Below are positions 34,644-44,813 of a stretch of DNA of 64,000 nucleotides, piece after piece. Numbering within the stretch: position 1 is the stretch's first letter; each line of letters opens with the position of its first letter. The translations under genes and the position numbers were made by a program. Source of the stretch: Coliplasma sp045538555 (GTDB lineage Bacteria; Bacillota; Clostridia; Oscillospirales; CAG-382); NCBI GenBank assembly GCA_045538555.1, contig JAZSRP010000002.1, positions 20,633-84,632 on the forward strand, in the 5' to 3' direction. A model generated the notes under the pieces. The model saw nothing but the letters and a program-made list of their open reading frames with translations, did not search any database and had not been told where the DNA came from.

Positions 34644-35951
34644 TTAATCAATTGTGTCAGTCAACGTAAATTTGACTATAATTCCGTTGTTGAGAATATA
34701 CACGCCGTCAAGCTCAGAGCCCGCATCAATGACAGGGCTTGCGCTGAATGTGCCGTCAAGATTCTCGGTCACTCTGTCAAAATCCACCGTTGCGGTGATA
34801 AACTCTTTTTTCAGACTGTTGATAGCGTCTCTTGCACCCAAAAAAGTGACCAGCATTTTTCCGTTGGGGGTTGCGGTCTTGCCCTCGGGAAGATTGACAA
34901 ACCGAATAGCATCTGCACCCAAAGAAAAGGTGCGGGACGACATAGCAGGAAGCACTACTTTTACGTTCACCTTGGAAACACCGCCCGAGTTTTCCACTCC
35001 CTCGGGAAGGAGCGGACTTATTTGAAACTCAAAATCAGCTGTACCGTCAATAGTGCTCTCATCAATATCAAGAGTCACACTCTCAAAAGCTTTGATAATA
35101 TCCGGATCTCCCGTCACCGTGATGGCATTGATGCTCTGCACCACGGTTGCGGAGGATTTGTCAAGCACTCCGCCCACAAACCTGACGTTTACGGGCACGG
35201 TCTTGCTTGCCTTGACGTTGATGGCAACGTAAGCAGTTGTGTCGGACACCTTGAGATAAGGATTGACAACAACATTTCCGTCAGCATCTCTCAGCTCTAT
35301 CTCCCCATAGCCGTAGAGAGACTTGTCAATGACCATTCCGTCAAGCTTGAAATTTACATACGCTCCCTCAATGGAATCCAAAACGCTTTTTGGTCCCGAT
35401 ACAGACACCGTGAGAGGATTTGCCACCGACTCGATGCCGGATATCCCCTCTGACATCACATAGCCGGTTCCTGTATCAACCGAAACCGACAAAAGCTGAT
35501 CCCGCTGGGTAAACTCGTCCACAAACACCGTCACGGTAGTAGAAGACTGACTGACAATTTCTATTCCGTTGGGAGAATAAATAACTATGGGAATTGTGGC
35601 ATATCCCGCTTCTTTTACGGAAGAAACGTCAACCACCGCCGAAAAATCCTCTGTCGAAAGTTCATTGAGTTGGGATCTTTTTCCGGATGCAACCACGGTA
35701 ACGGAGGAAAAGTCCTGCTCCTCCGCAAGTGTAAATCCGTTTGTACCCGCAAGCACGTCCTCGCCCGTCACTGTCACTGCGATCCCGTTGAAGGTACTCT
35801 CAAACAGAGTGCTGTCATAACCGATTGCATATATCCAGAGCAGTAATGCGCCAAGCAATGCACATATCAGCACAATGCTCTTGGTGCCCCTGCTCAAATG
35901 CTCTCCGTCAAAACGTCTGCGGCTTTTGGCTTGGTTTTTATTATTGCTCAC
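34644..35951 (-). CDS. cdaR: YbbR-domain protein CdaR, regulator of c-di-AMP synthase
   Basis: 435 residues: basic N-terminus, one transmembrane helix (SIVLICALLGALLLWIYAIGY), then four YbbR-like beta repeats outside the membrane. CdaR binds and modulates CdaA. GTG 35951 with AAGGAG 8 bases before, overlapping the cdaA end by 11 bases. glmM, which often completes the cdaA-cdaR-glmM operon, is missing; recJ follows instead. Confidence 0.9.
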   Translation of the reverse strand: MSNNKNQAKSRRRFDGEHLSRGTKSIVLICALLGALLLWIYAIGYDSTLFESTFNGIAVTVTGEDVLAGTNGFTLAEEQDFSSVTVVASGKRSQLNELSTEDFSAVVDVSSVKEAGYATIPIVIYSPNGIEIVSQSSTTVTVFVDEFTQRDQLLSVSVDTGTGYVMSEGISGIESVANPLTVSVSGPKSVLDSIEGAYVNFKLDGMVIDKSLYGYGEIELRDADGNVVVNPYLKVSDTTAYVAINVKASKTVPVNVRFVGGVLDKSSATVVQSINAITVTGDPDIIKAFESVTLDIDESTIDGTADFEFQISPLLPEGVENSGGVSKVNVKVVLPAMSSRTFSLGADAIRFVNLPEGKTATPNGKMLVTFLGARDAINSLKKEFITATVDFDRVTENLDGTFSASPVIDAGSELDGVYILNNGIIVKFTLTDTID

Positions 35952-36810
35952 TGTCGCCGCTCCTTTTAAAGATTTTTCCCTTTACACGGCCTGTTATGGT
36001 GCCCTTTGAATCGTCCAACAGCAGCTTGATCAGTTCTTTTTCAAGCGTTTTGCTGTCAAAATTCCGTTTGTATCCGCCGTCAACCGCAACTGTGATATTT
36101 CCGGTCTCCTCGGACACGATCACCACCACGGCGTCACTGTTTTCGCTCATGCCGATGCCTGCTCTGTGGCGGGTACCCAGGTCCTTGATTATCTCCGTAT
36201 TTGCAGAAAGAGGCAAAAAGCACCCTGCAGCATGAACACGTCCCTCGCGGATTATCACAGCTCCGTCATGAAGCGGCGCTTTGTCATAAAAGATGTTTCG
36301 GATCAAAAACGAAGATGTGGAGGCGTCAATAACCGTGCCTGTACGAATATTGTCACCCAGTTTTGTACCCCGTTCAAATACGATGAGAGCACCTGTCTTT
36401 GACTGCGAAAGAGATTCTGCCGCAACGCACACCTCACCGATGGCATGCTTCAGCACAGAAGCGGTGTCGCTGTCCATTTTTACCTTGAAATTTCGGAGTG
36501 ACTCGCCACCCACCTTTTCCAGAACGGACCTGAGCTCCGGCTGAAAAACGATAACTATGGCTATCAACCCTACGGAGAAAAGGTTTTTGAGAATAAAATT
36601 GAGAGCTCTCATCTCTGCGATCTGACTCAAGATCAACAGTACTGCAAGAAATACCACGCCCAAAAGCAGTTTTCCCGCACGGCGCTCACGCACAAATCTG
36701 AAGGTATAATAAAACAGAAATGCAACCAGCAAAATGTCAATAACATCAATGATGCCGATGCCCTTGAGCTGATTCCAAACGTATTCAAAATACTCAAAAA
36801 CTGCGTTCAT
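35941..36810 (-). CDS. cdaA: Diadenylate cyclase (c-di-AMP synthase)
   Basis: 289 residues. Three N-terminal transmembrane helices (about 20-85), then the DAC domain with DGAVII and GTRHRAGIG, the two motifs that bind ATP and metal. It makes c-di-AMP, which controls potassium and osmolyte uptake and wall homeostasis. First gene of the cdaA-cdaR-recJ-rel-dtd-hemZ run behind the promoter at 36870-36899. Confidence 0.96.
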   Translation of the reverse strand: MNAVFEYFEYVWNQLKGIGIIDVIDILLVAFLFYYTFRFVRERRAGKLLLGVVFLAVLLILSQIAEMRALNFILKNLFSVGLIAIVIVFQPELRSVLEKVGGESLRNFKVKMDSDTASVLKHAIGEVCVAAESLSQSKTGALIVFERGTKLGDNIRTGTVIDASTSSFLIRNIFYDKAPLHDGAVIIREGRVHAAGCFLPLSANTEIIKDLGTRHRAGIGMSENSDAVVVIVSEETGNITVAVDGGYKRNFDSKTLEKELIKLLLDDSKGTITGRVKGKIFKRSGDSEQ

Positions 36811-36869
36811 ATTCTCATCTCCCCTTTTTGTTTTTTCTGCCTTTTTTGCAGAATCGTTTTTAATGAATT

Positions 36870-36899
36870 ATTTTACCATACTAATTGCAGGCATGTCAA
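36870..36899 (-). promoter_or_regulatory. Promoter of the cdaA operon
   Basis: Minus strand perfect TTGACA (36894-36899), 18-base spacer, TAAAAT (36870-36875). The TGA stop of rdgB (36896-36898) is part of the -35 box. The leader holds a weak 5-bp hairpin. Confidence 0.72.
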
Positions 36900-37510
36900 G
36901 CAAAGTTGCCCTCATCAGATGCCAGTTTTTTTGCCAGAATCCGAATGGCATTGCCTCTGTGGCTCACCGAATTTTTTGTACTCTCATCCAGCTCGGCATA
37001 GGTCATGTTCAGCGGCGGGCAGAAGAAAAGAGGGTCATACCCAAACTTGTTGTCACCGCGGGCAGTATCAAGGATCATTCCCTCGCCGGTTCCTGTGGCA
37101 AAAAAGTGATTCCCGTCGGGGTTGCACACACAGATGGTGCATACAAAGCGGGCGGTTCTTTTTTCAAAAGGAACACCGGAAAGTTCCGCAAGCAGTTTTT
37201 GGTTGTTTTTGTCGTCATCCGCATTCTCACCCGCATATCTGGCAGAGAAAACTCCCGGTGCGCCGTTCAAAAAATCCACCACAAGTCCACTATCATCTGC
37301 AATGGCAGTCATATTGCACGCTTTTGCCACGGTGCTTGCTTTGATAAATGCATTTCCCTCAAAAGTATCTGCATCCTCGATTATTTCACTGCAAAATCCC
37401 ACCTCTCGGAGGGTGAGAAGCTCAATATCTATTCCCGATTCCGCAAAAGCACGACGGAACTCCGATACCTTGTGGCTGTTGTTTGTGGCAAGAATGGCTT
37501 TTTTCATCAT
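36896..37510 (-). CDS. rdgB: XTP/dITP diphosphatase (HAM1/RdgB family)
   Basis: 204 residues; removes non-canonical purine NTPs. ILATNNSHKVSEFRRAF at the N-terminus, TFEGNAFIKA, ADDSGLVVDFLNGAPGVFSARYAG, GFGYDPLFF-like KFGYDPLFFCP and SHRGNAIR are the family landmarks. ATGA overlap with ftsY, GAGG ribosome site before the ATG. Confidence 0.95.
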   Translation of the reverse strand: MMKKAILATNNSHKVSEFRRAFAESGIDIELLTLREVGFCSEIIEDADTFEGNAFIKASTVAKACNMTAIADDSGLVVDFLNGAPGVFSARYAGENADDDKNNQKLLAELSGVPFEKRTARFVCTICVCNPDGNHFFATGTGEGMILDTARGDNKFGYDPLFFCPPLNMTYAELDESTKNSVSHRGNAIRILAKKLASDEGNFA

Positions 37511-38418
37511 ACTTCCTCAAAAAATGCGTTGATAAACTCCGTGGGCTCAAAGGGCTGAAGATCGTCTATACCCTCTCCCACACCGATATATTTTACGGCA
37601 ATGCCCAGCATACGGCGGATGGCAAGAATGATGCCGCCCTTGGCGGTGCCGTCAAGCTTGGTCAGCACAAGACCCGTAATATTGGCGGCGTTGCCGAATT
37701 CCTGTGCCTGTATCAGGGCATTCTGACCTGTGGAGGCATCAAGCACCAGCAGTGTTTCTCTGCCGCAGCCAGGTGCTTCACGGTCAATAACACGGTTTAT
37801 TTTTGCAAGCTCGTCAATAAGGTTCTTTTTATTGTGCAACCGTCCGGCGGTATCAACTATCAAAACGTCAACTTCCGCCTTGCGCGCTGCCGCCACCGCA
37901 TCAAATACCACCGCCGCAGGATCTGCTCCCTCGTTTTGCTTGATGATGGGAACTCCGCATCTGTCTGCCCAGATGGTGAGCTGATCCGCAGCTGCTGCGC
38001 GAAAGGTATCTGCGGCTGCAAGCATGACTTTTTTGCCTTTTGTCGAAAGGTCGTGGGCGATCTTTCCGATGGAGGTGGTTTTGCCCACCCCGTTTACGCC
38101 GATAACAAGAATAACATTGAGACCTTTTTCAAAATTGAGAGCTCCGCCCTCACCGACGGCTTGTTCAAGTATTTTTCGAAACTCCGCTCTTGCAAGAGAC
38201 GCTTCTTTGATCTTGTTTTCCTTGAGAGTGGTTCTCAAGGTATCAACAAGATACTCTGAGGTATCAACACCCACGTCTGCCATGATCAGCAGGTCGGAAA
38301 GCTCGTCATAAAAATCCTCGTCCACCTTGTCGTAGGAAGAAAAAAGATCGTTTACCGGCTTGAGCAGGGCATCTTTTGTCTTTGTAAGGCCCCGTTTCAG
38401 TTTTTCAAAAAAACTCAT
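37507..38418 (-). CDS. ftsY: Signal recognition particle receptor FtsY
   Basis: 303 residues, NG domains only, without the acidic A domain of some species. GTPase motifs GVNGVGKTTSIGKIAH, DTAGRLHNKKNLIDEL and TKLDGTAKGG. Receives SRP-ribosome complexes at the membrane. It overlaps smc by 4 bases, the usual rnc-smc-ftsY order. Confidence 0.97.
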   Translation of the reverse strand: MSFFEKLKRGLTKTKDALLKPVNDLFSSYDKVDEDFYDELSDLLIMADVGVDTSEYLVDTLRTTLKENKIKEASLARAEFRKILEQAVGEGGALNFEKGLNVILVIGVNGVGKTTSIGKIAHDLSTKGKKVMLAAADTFRAAAADQLTIWADRCGVPIIKQNEGADPAAVVFDAVAAARKAEVDVLIVDTAGRLHNKKNLIDELAKINRVIDREAPGCGRETLLVLDASTGQNALIQAQEFGNAANITGLVLTKLDGTAKGGIILAIRRMLGIAVKYIGVGEGIDDLQPFEPTEFINAFFEEV

Positions 38419-41400
38419 CGAGTGTACTCCTTGATGTTTTCATCCAATTTTGCCATATTGAGGCGCATAAAGTCGGATATTCCCTTTTGCCTCATGGTGA
38501 TGCCGTACAGTGTATCGGCACGCTCCATGGTTCCGCGTCTGTGGGTGATGAGAATATACTGGGTTTTGTCACTGTTGCGACGTACATAAGATGCCAGTTT
38601 GACAAGGTTGACGTCGTCCAGTGCACTCTCTATCTCGTCAAAGATACAGAAAGGAGCAGGGTTTACCCTCTGAAGTGCAAGGTACAGAGAGATTGCCGCA
38701 AAGGACTGCTCTCCGCCGGACAAAAGCGAGATGCTGCGCACGCTCTTTCCGGGAACCTTGAGCACGATGTCGATGCCGCACTCAAGAGGCATCATGGGGT
38801 CTGTGAGCTCAACACGGGCGCTTCCGCCGCCAAAAAGCTCACGGAACACAAGGTCAAACTCTGTATTTATGCGGTCAAAGCAGGTGAGGAAGGTCTCTTT
38901 CATGCCTGCCGCAAGTTTTGTGATGGTGTTGTCAAGCTCGTTCCTTGCCTTGTTGAGGTCATCGGTCTGAGTCTTGAGAAAATCATACCGCTCTTTTGTG
39001 GCGCGGTATTCCTCCACCGCATTGACGTTGATGCTTCCCATAGACCTGATCTTTGCTTTGAGGGAAGCAAGCCGTGAGGGTGCTTTGTCCATACTCTCCT
39101 TGGGAAGTCTGAACCGCTGACCGTCAGAATACGTAAGCTCGTATTCATCCCACAGCTTGGCGGAAATCCCGTCATACTCTGTATTGACGGAGTTGAACTT
39201 CATCTCCGTCTCTGTCAGAGCGCGGAACGCATTGTCTTTTTCGGCAACGGCAATCTTTTGCTTGCCTCGCATTTCTGTCAGTTCTTTTTCTTTTTCCTCA
39301 CTGGAAGCAAGAATTTTTTCCAGACGTCCGTCACACTCACCGATCATTCTGTCGCACTCAGAGATCTGTGCATCAAGCAGGTTGATCTCCTGCAAACGCT
39401 CTGCTACAAGTGCATCTGCTTTTTCACTGCCCTGAACCAGCAGATTTCGGCGTGCCTTGAGCTCGGTCTCACGGCGCTTTGCCGATTCCAATCTCTCGGT
39501 GACCACGGTCATCTCATTTTTTACGGCATAAACATGCATTCTTGCGTCCGAAAGCTTGCCTGCCGTCTCATCTTCCAACCCACGTGCACGGTCGTATTCC
39601 TCTCTGCGTGAGGTGCGTGCAGCAGCGGCAAGCGACTCAGACTCTTCACATTGATTCAGTTCCGCTTTGAGAACAGAAATCCTTTCACGGAGCAGCTCTG
39701 CCTCTTCGTCAACGGTAGAAATAGCACTGATGTGTGCGTTTTCCTCCTCCATGCGGGCGGTGACTGATCCCATCTGGGTATTGAGAGCTGCTATGAGATT
39801 TCTGTGCTCCTTGTTTTCGGACTCAAGTACATCTATCTCAGATTCACGTTGCTTCAGGTCATCCAAAATCTTTTCGGCCTCTGCCAAGGTTTCCGAAAGA
39901 ACATGATTTTTCTGCTCGATCTCCTCACCCAACCGTTCAATATCCATGGCTCGGGTAAAAACGCCCACCTTTTTGGCAGATGATCCGCCTGTATAGCTTC
40001 CGCCCGGGTTGATCACCTGTCCGTCAAGTGTGACCAGCTTGATGCGAAAATCGCTCTTTCGGGCAATGGCGGAGGCGTTGTCGATATTGTCTGCAATGAT
40101 CGTTCTGCCCAAAAGATCATTGATAACTCCCTTGTAACGGGAATCAAACTTTGCCAGCTCGGAAGCAAGTCCCACAAAACCCTTCATAGACTTGTAGGGA
40201 ACGGTGTCGCACACCCTGCCCTCCACGCTCTCAATGGGAAGAAACGTGGCTCTTCCCAGCTTGTTTTGCTTGAGATATGCAATACATGCCTTGGCGTCGG
40301 ATTCTTTTTCCACCACCACAAACTGAACCGATGCCGCCAAAGCAGTTTCCAGCGCAACAACGTACTCGTTGTCAGATGAAATGATGTTGGAAACGGTACC
40401 GCACACCGAGATGCTTTTTCCGTTGCTTTGTATCTTTCCGTCAGCAGAATCGTTGATGATATGCTTGACGCTGTCGGAATATCCCTCCAGCAGCTGCTCC
40501 ATACGAATCAGAGACTCGCGCTTTTGCTCATCCTTGGAAAGCTCCACCCGTTGGAGTGTGATCTGCTCACGAAGTTCTTTTTCTTTTTGCGTATCCCGTG
40601 CGGACATTTCTGCAAGCTCTGTGATCCGCAAAGTGTTTTTGTCTGCCTTTTGGGTAAACTCCAAAACCTTTTTTTCCAGCGCATCCAGTTCTCCCTCAAG
40701 GCGGGAGATCCTCTCCTTGCCCTGAACCACACGCTCGCTGTTTTCTCTTGCGCTCTTTTGAAGCTGTTCATAGGACGCCTCTGCCGCCGCAAGGGATGCA
40801 GTAACGTTTGATTTTGACACCGACAGTTTTTCCAGTATCAGCCCTGCAGTCTCCGATGCATTTGCCGCAGAAGCACAGGACTGTCTTGCGGATTCAAACA
40901 TATCCTCCGCTTCCGCACATTTCTGCTCAGCTTGCAAAAGCGTTTCGCTTGCGGCATTCAGCGCTTTCTCTGCAGATGTCACCTCTGCGGATGCAAGCTC
41001 TCTGTCCAAATCGCAGGCAGAAACCAGTGCACTGTTTTCCTCTACGGTCTGCTTTGCATGGAGAACATCATTTTCGCACACTGCACGTCTGCCCTCAAGA
41101 TCGCCCTTTTTGTGGATCATATCTGATTTTTCCCGTTCGGTCTCGCTCATGCTGCGGGAAAACTCGTAGCTCTCATCCAACATCCTATCGGTTGCGGAAT
41201 CGCATTTTTCCACCTCTGCCTCTGCCATTGCCAGCTCCTGCTTGGCTTTGAACAGATCGGCCTCACACTCGGTCCTGCGCTGACGCAAAAAGTCGATTCT
41301 GTCAAGCCAAAGAGTAATCTCAATACTCTTTTTCTCCTCACTGAGAACCAGGTACTGTCTGGCGTTTTCTGCCTCTTTTTCCAACGGACCGATCCTGGAT

Positions 41401-42065
41401 GATATTTCCGACAGAATATCGTTTACACGCACAAGGTTTTGCTCCGTATCACGAAGCTTGCGCTCTGCCTCGATCTTTTTGTATCTGAACTTTGAGATAC
41501 CCGCAGCTTCTTCAAAAATACTGCGGCGTTCCTCATCCTTTTGGGACAAAACCTCGCTGATCTTGCCCTGACCGATGACGGAATAACCCTCTCTTCCGAT
41601 ACCGGTGTCATAAAACAGCTCGTACACGTCCTTGAGACGCACTTGCTTTTTGTTTATGTAATACTCACTCTCGCCGGAGCGGTAAAACTTTCTGGTAACA
41701 GTAACCTCGGGATTGTCCGAAAGCCGAGGCTTTTTGGGGTCGGCGGAATCCTGCTCGCCCTCCATACCGTCAAGGGTTGCAGTGTGAGCAAGGTTGTATT
41801 CTTCCTCGGTGTTTATGGTCAGTGACACCGATGCACAGTTGGCAGCGGGGCGGGTGGGGGTTCCGTTGAAAATAACGTCCTCCATCCTGCTTCCTCTCAG
41901 TGATTTGACGCTCATCTCACCAAGCACCCAGCGCATTGCGTCAGAAATATTTGATTTTCCGCTTCCGTTGGGGCCGATGATGGCAGTAACACCGCTGTCA
42001 AAGGTGATCCTCGTCTTGTCGGGAAAAGATTTGAATCCCTGCATTTCAATTGCCGTAAGACGCAT
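38415..42065 (-). CDS. smc: Chromosome segregation protein SMC
   Basis: 1216 residues. Walker A GPNGSGKSNISDAMRWVLGE (about 33-52), long coiled coil, hinge at about 520-680 (glycine-rich LVTLDGQVINPGGSYTGGS near its end), second coil, and the ABC signature LSGGEQSFAAISLYLALQ with Walker B FCIFDEIESALDD. The condensin ATPase that, with ScpA and ScpB, organises the chromosome. Loading normally depends on ParB; the orphan ParB-like protein at 3.7 kb might be relevant but is not linked. Confidence 0.98.
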   Translation of the reverse strand: MRLTAIEMQGFKSFPDKTRITFDSGVTAIIGPNGSGKSNISDAMRWVLGEMSVKSLRGSRMEDVIFNGTPTRPAANCASVSLTINTEEEYNLAHTATLDGMEGEQDSADPKKPRLSDNPEVTVTRKFYRSGESEYYINKKQVRLKDVYELFYDTGIGREGYSVIGQGKISEVLSQKDEERRSIFEEAAGISKFRYKKIEAERKLRDTEQNLVRVNDILSEISSRIGPLEKEAENARQYLVLSEEKKSIEITLWLDRIDFLRQRRTECEADLFKAKQELAMAEAEVEKCDSATDRMLDESYEFSRSMSETEREKSDMIHKKGDLEGRRAVCENDVLHAKQTVEENSALVSACDLDRELASAEVTSAEKALNAASETLLQAEQKCAEAEDMFESARQSCASAANASETAGLILEKLSVSKSNVTASLAAAEASYEQLQKSARENSERVVQGKERISRLEGELDALEKKVLEFTQKADKNTLRITELAEMSARDTQKEKELREQITLQRVELSKDEQKRESLIRMEQLLEGYSDSVKHIINDSADGKIQSNGKSISVCGTVSNIISSDNEYVVALETALAASVQFVVVEKESDAKACIAYLKQNKLGRATFLPIESVEGRVCDTVPYKSMKGFVGLASELAKFDSRYKGVINDLLGRTIIADNIDNASAIARKSDFRIKLVTLDGQVINPGGSYTGGSSAKKVGVFTRAMDIERLGEEIEQKNHVLSETLAEAEKILDDLKQRESEIDVLESENKEHRNLIAALNTQMGSVTARMEEENAHISAISTVDEEAELLRERISVLKAELNQCEESESLAAAARTSRREEYDRARGLEDETAGKLSDARMHVYAVKNEMTVVTERLESAKRRETELKARRNLLVQGSEKADALVAERLQEINLLDAQISECDRMIGECDGRLEKILASSEEKEKELTEMRGKQKIAVAEKDNAFRALTETEMKFNSVNTEYDGISAKLWDEYELTYSDGQRFRLPKESMDKAPSRLASLKAKIRSMGSINVNAVEEYRATKERYDFLKTQTDDLNKARNELDNTITKLAAGMKETFLTCFDRINTEFDLVFRELFGGGSARVELTDPMMPLECGIDIVLKVPGKSVRSISLLSGGEQSFAAISLYLALQRVNPAPFCIFDEIESALDDVNLVKLASYVRRNSDKTQYILITHRRGTMERADTLYGITMRQKGISDFMRLNMAKLDENIKEYTR

Positions 42066-42068
42066 TTT

Positions 42069-43106
42069 TTATACTCTCCTGATTCTGACCTCGGGACAAT
42101 AATCCGGTACATCGCCGCAGGTAATGCGGATATCATCTGCAAAAAACCGTTCCCTCAGTCGTTTTTCCTCGGCACCGCCGTGCCCGGTCAGCATGGAGAT
42201 CTGTTTTTTTGAAACGGTGATCTCAATGCAAAAAACTTTGTTTTTATATTGATTCTCGTTGATTTCTTCACTTATTTTTTCGGCAATAATATCCCCCAGA
42301 ACCCTGCCCTTTACCAGCTCGCCAATCGCAGGGTGAGCGGCACCAAAGGGAGCTTTTGCCAAGCTTTCCGAGGAGTGAAGTCCGATTCGAAGAACTCTTG
42401 TGCCCGCAGAAAAAAAGATCCTGTAGCACAATGCTGTCCGTTCCACTGCCTGTTGGTTTGTCAAAGGGGAATACTTGTTATTCTCCGCCATTTCCCACAG
42501 CTTTGTACCCTCAAAGACCACTGTGGGATAGATCCTCGTTTCATGAGCACCCATTGACACTATATCACGGGCTGTCTGCATTTCCTTTTCCGCATCAGAC
42601 CCGGGCAGTCCCACCATCATCTGGCCGCAGAGAGAAAAACCATGTCTAAGCACACGGGCGCAGGCATCAAAGCTTTCTGCTGCCGTGTGTCCCCTGCCGG
42701 ATTTTTTGAGCACATCGTCGTTTGTGCTCTGAACACCCAGCTCAATATCCGTGACTCCGTATTTTTTCAATACTTCCAGCACTTCGTCATCCACGCAGTC
42801 AGGCCGTGTGGAAATTCTGATCCCCGATGCTACGCCCTTTTTCAGATATTCTGCCGCGGTCTCAAGAAGAACCGTCATCCGCTCACGGGGAATGGCCGTA
42901 AAGCTGCCGCCGAAAAATGCAATACGTGATTCAACGTTATTTCCCTCTGCGGAGCAGGACTCCAGCAGCGAGACAAGCTGCTGCCGCTCCGTCTCAATGT
43001 CCGCAGGGGTGTCGGTCTTTCCGGTAATCTTGGTCTGCGAGCAAAACACACAGGCGTTGGGACAACCCGCATGGGGCACAAAAAACGGGATGTTACGGTG
43101 TTTCAT
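42069..43106 (-). CDS. Radical SAM protein of the Elp3-like family
   Basis: 345 residues. HAGCPNACVFCSQ holds the CxxxCxxC cluster ligands; FFGGSFTAIP, RISTRPDCVDDEVLEVL and ELGVQSTNDDVL follow as in the Elp3/YhcC-like group. The C-terminal acetyltransferase domain of true Elp3 is replaced by about 100 residues. Found next to rnc and smc in many Clostridia; function not established, RNA modification is likely. ATG 43106 with GGAG 6 bases before; overlaps the rnc end by 14 bases. Confidence 0.85.
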   Translation of the reverse strand: MKHRNIPFFVPHAGCPNACVFCSQTKITGKTDTPADIETERQQLVSLLESCSAEGNNVESRIAFFGGSFTAIPRERMTVLLETAAEYLKKGVASGIRISTRPDCVDDEVLEVLKKYGVTDIELGVQSTNDDVLKKSGRGHTAAESFDACARVLRHGFSLCGQMMVGLPGSDAEKEMQTARDIVSMGAHETRIYPTVVFEGTKLWEMAENNKYSPLTNQQAVERTALCYRIFFSAGTRVLRIGLHSSESLAKAPFGAAHPAIGELVKGRVLGDIIAEKISEEINENQYKNKVFCIEITVSKKQISMLTGHGGAEEKRLRERFFADDIRITCGDVPDYCPEVRIRRV

Positions 43107-43815
43107 CAAGCTCTCCCAAGAGGATCAGCGCTTCCCTGGCGGCAACCTGCTCCGCTTCACGCTTTGACCTGCCGCTTCCTCTGCCCAGAAGGTTTGAGTT
43201 CAGGTACACTTCATAGAAAAATGTCCTGTCATGAGGGGGGCCTTCCTCGCCTGAAAGAACGTACGAGAGAGACTCCTCCGGAGTCTGCTGAACGATACGC
43301 TGGAGCCGGGATTTGTAGTCCTCTCCGCCGCTTTTTACAACGCTGTCAACGCTGTCCTTTATGAAAGGGAGCACAAATTCTCTTGCGCTTTCCATTCCGC
43401 CGTCAAGATAAATAGCGGCGATAAGCGCCTCAAATGCGTCGGAAATAATGCTTTTTCTGTGCTTGCCGCCTGTTTTTCCCGACTCACCGTTGCCAAACAA
43501 CATATAGTCTCCCAGCCCGATACGATTGGAAAACACCGCCAAAGTATCCTCACACACCAATGCAGCACGGGTGCGTGTCAAAAAACCCTCATCACGGTCG
43601 GAAAAGGTGTGGAACAAATATTCCGCAGTGATGACAGACAGCACAGAGTCACCCAAAAACTCACTCCTCTCATTGCTGGAAAGAGCGCCGTGACGACGGT
43701 TCTCGTTGCAATAAGACGAATGTGTCAAAGCTGTCATCAGCACCGACTTGTCATTGAACGTATATCCGATTTTTTGCTCCAGCTGAGAAACCGAGCTGAT
43801 GGTAGAATCTTTCAT
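43093..43815 (-). CDS. rnc: Ribonuclease III
   Basis: 240 residues; cleaves double-stranded RNA in rRNA and mRNA processing. Signature NERSEFLGDSVLSVI (with catalytic Glu/Asp), then SDAFEALIAAIYLDGG, and a C-terminal dsRNA-binding domain (SRLQRIVQQTPEESLSY, GSGRSKREAEQVAAREAL). ATG 43815 has GGAGG 7 bases before it. plsX precedes directly; the usual acpP between them is missing. Confidence 0.96.
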   Translation of the reverse strand: MKDSTISSVSQLEQKIGYTFNDKSVLMTALTHSSYCNENRRHGALSSNERSEFLGDSVLSVITAEYLFHTFSDRDEGFLTRTRAALVCEDTLAVFSNRIGLGDYMLFGNGESGKTGGKHRKSIISDAFEALIAAIYLDGGMESAREFVLPFIKDSVDSVVKSGGEDYKSRLQRIVQQTPEESLSYVLSGEEGPPHDRTFFYEVYLNSNLLGRGSGRSKREAEQVAAREALILLGELDETP

Positions 43816-43817
43816 GT

Positions 43818-44813
43818 TCAGTCCTCCACGGTCTTTTTTGCAAGCGCTGATGCTATTTCTCCGATGGCACCGCTGTTGCAATAACCGATCGCCTGCTTTA
43901 CGGCAGAGCGGAACGCAAAATCATCCGAGCTGCCATGCGCTTTTATTACCGGCTTTGCCAGTCCCAAAAACGGCGCTCCGCCGTATTCCTTGGGATCAAG
44001 CCGTTTTTTGAGTTTTTTTGTTTTTGAAAGCGTCAGCGCACCTCCCACAAGGGACATAGGCCCTCCATGGAATATGCCTTTTATGGTGCGGGACATAAAA
44101 CCCGCCATTCCCTCAATAAGCTTGAGGGTGACGTTGCCCAAAAATCCGTCGCACACCAACACATCGCAGGCACCAAAGGGAACCTGTTTTCCCTCAATGT
44201 TTCCTGCAAAATCGATTCTGTCGTCAGCTGACAAAAGTGCGTATGTTTCCTGATACAGGGGCGTGCCCTTGTGCGGCTCACTGCCGTTGTTCAGCAGGCC
44301 CACCCTTGCGTTTTCGATTCCCAACACCCGTTTGGCATAAACTGAGCCCATGTAGGCAAACAGCCGCAGAATATCGGGAGTGGCGTCAAGGTTTGCGCCG
44401 CAGTCAAGAAGCAAAAACGGTTTTTCCAGCGGGATCACAGAGCAGAGCGCCGCACGGCGTACGCCTTTTATACGGCGTATCAGCAGTGAGGAAGCAGTAA
44501 AAAGCGCACCTGTGTTTCCCGCGCTCACAACCGCATCCGCCTCACCGTCACGGCAAAGCGTAATTGCTGTGGTGAGGGAGCTGTCCTTTTTTTCTTTCAT
44601 TGCCACGGAGGGATCGTCTGTCATCAGCACCACGCTGTCCGCAACACGGTACGAAACTCCATCGGGAAGATCCCCCAGCTGTTTTTTTGTTTCCTCGTCG
44701 CCCACCAGTATCAGGGATATCCCAAATTCTTTTTGAGCATCCATGGCACCTTTTGCAAGAAGCACAGGCGGGTTGTCTCCGCCCATAATATCGGTGGCAA
44801 TGGTTATGGTCAT
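43818..44813 (-). CDS. plsX: Phosphate acyltransferase PlsX
   Basis: 331 residues; converts acyl-ACP to acyl-phosphate for phospholipid synthesis. ITIATDIMGGDNPP at the N-terminus, VSAGNTGALFTASSLL and the LLDCGANLDATPDILRLFA motif are clear. ATG 44813 overlaps the topA stop (ATGA). Confidence 0.95.
   Translation of the reverse strand: MTITIATDIMGGDNPPVLLAKGAMDAQKEFGISLILVGDEETKKQLGDLPDGVSYRVADSVVLMTDDPSVAMKEKKDSSLTTAITLCRDGEADAVVSAGNTGALFTASSLLIRRIKGVRRAALCSVIPLEKPFLLLDCGANLDATPDILRLFAYMGSVYAKRVLGIENARVGLLNNGSEPHKGTPLYQETYALLSADDRIDFAGNIEGKQVPFGACDVLVCDGFLGNVTLKLIEGMAGFMSRTIKGIFHGGPMSLVGGALTLSKTKKLKKRLDPKEYGGAPFLGLAKPVIKAHGSSDDFAFRSAVKQAIGYCNSGAIGEIASALAKKTVED

Noticed and set aside
34383..35453. 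356-codon open frame on the plus strand
   Set aside because: Antisense to recJ and cdaR; a shadow frame with no recognisable domain.
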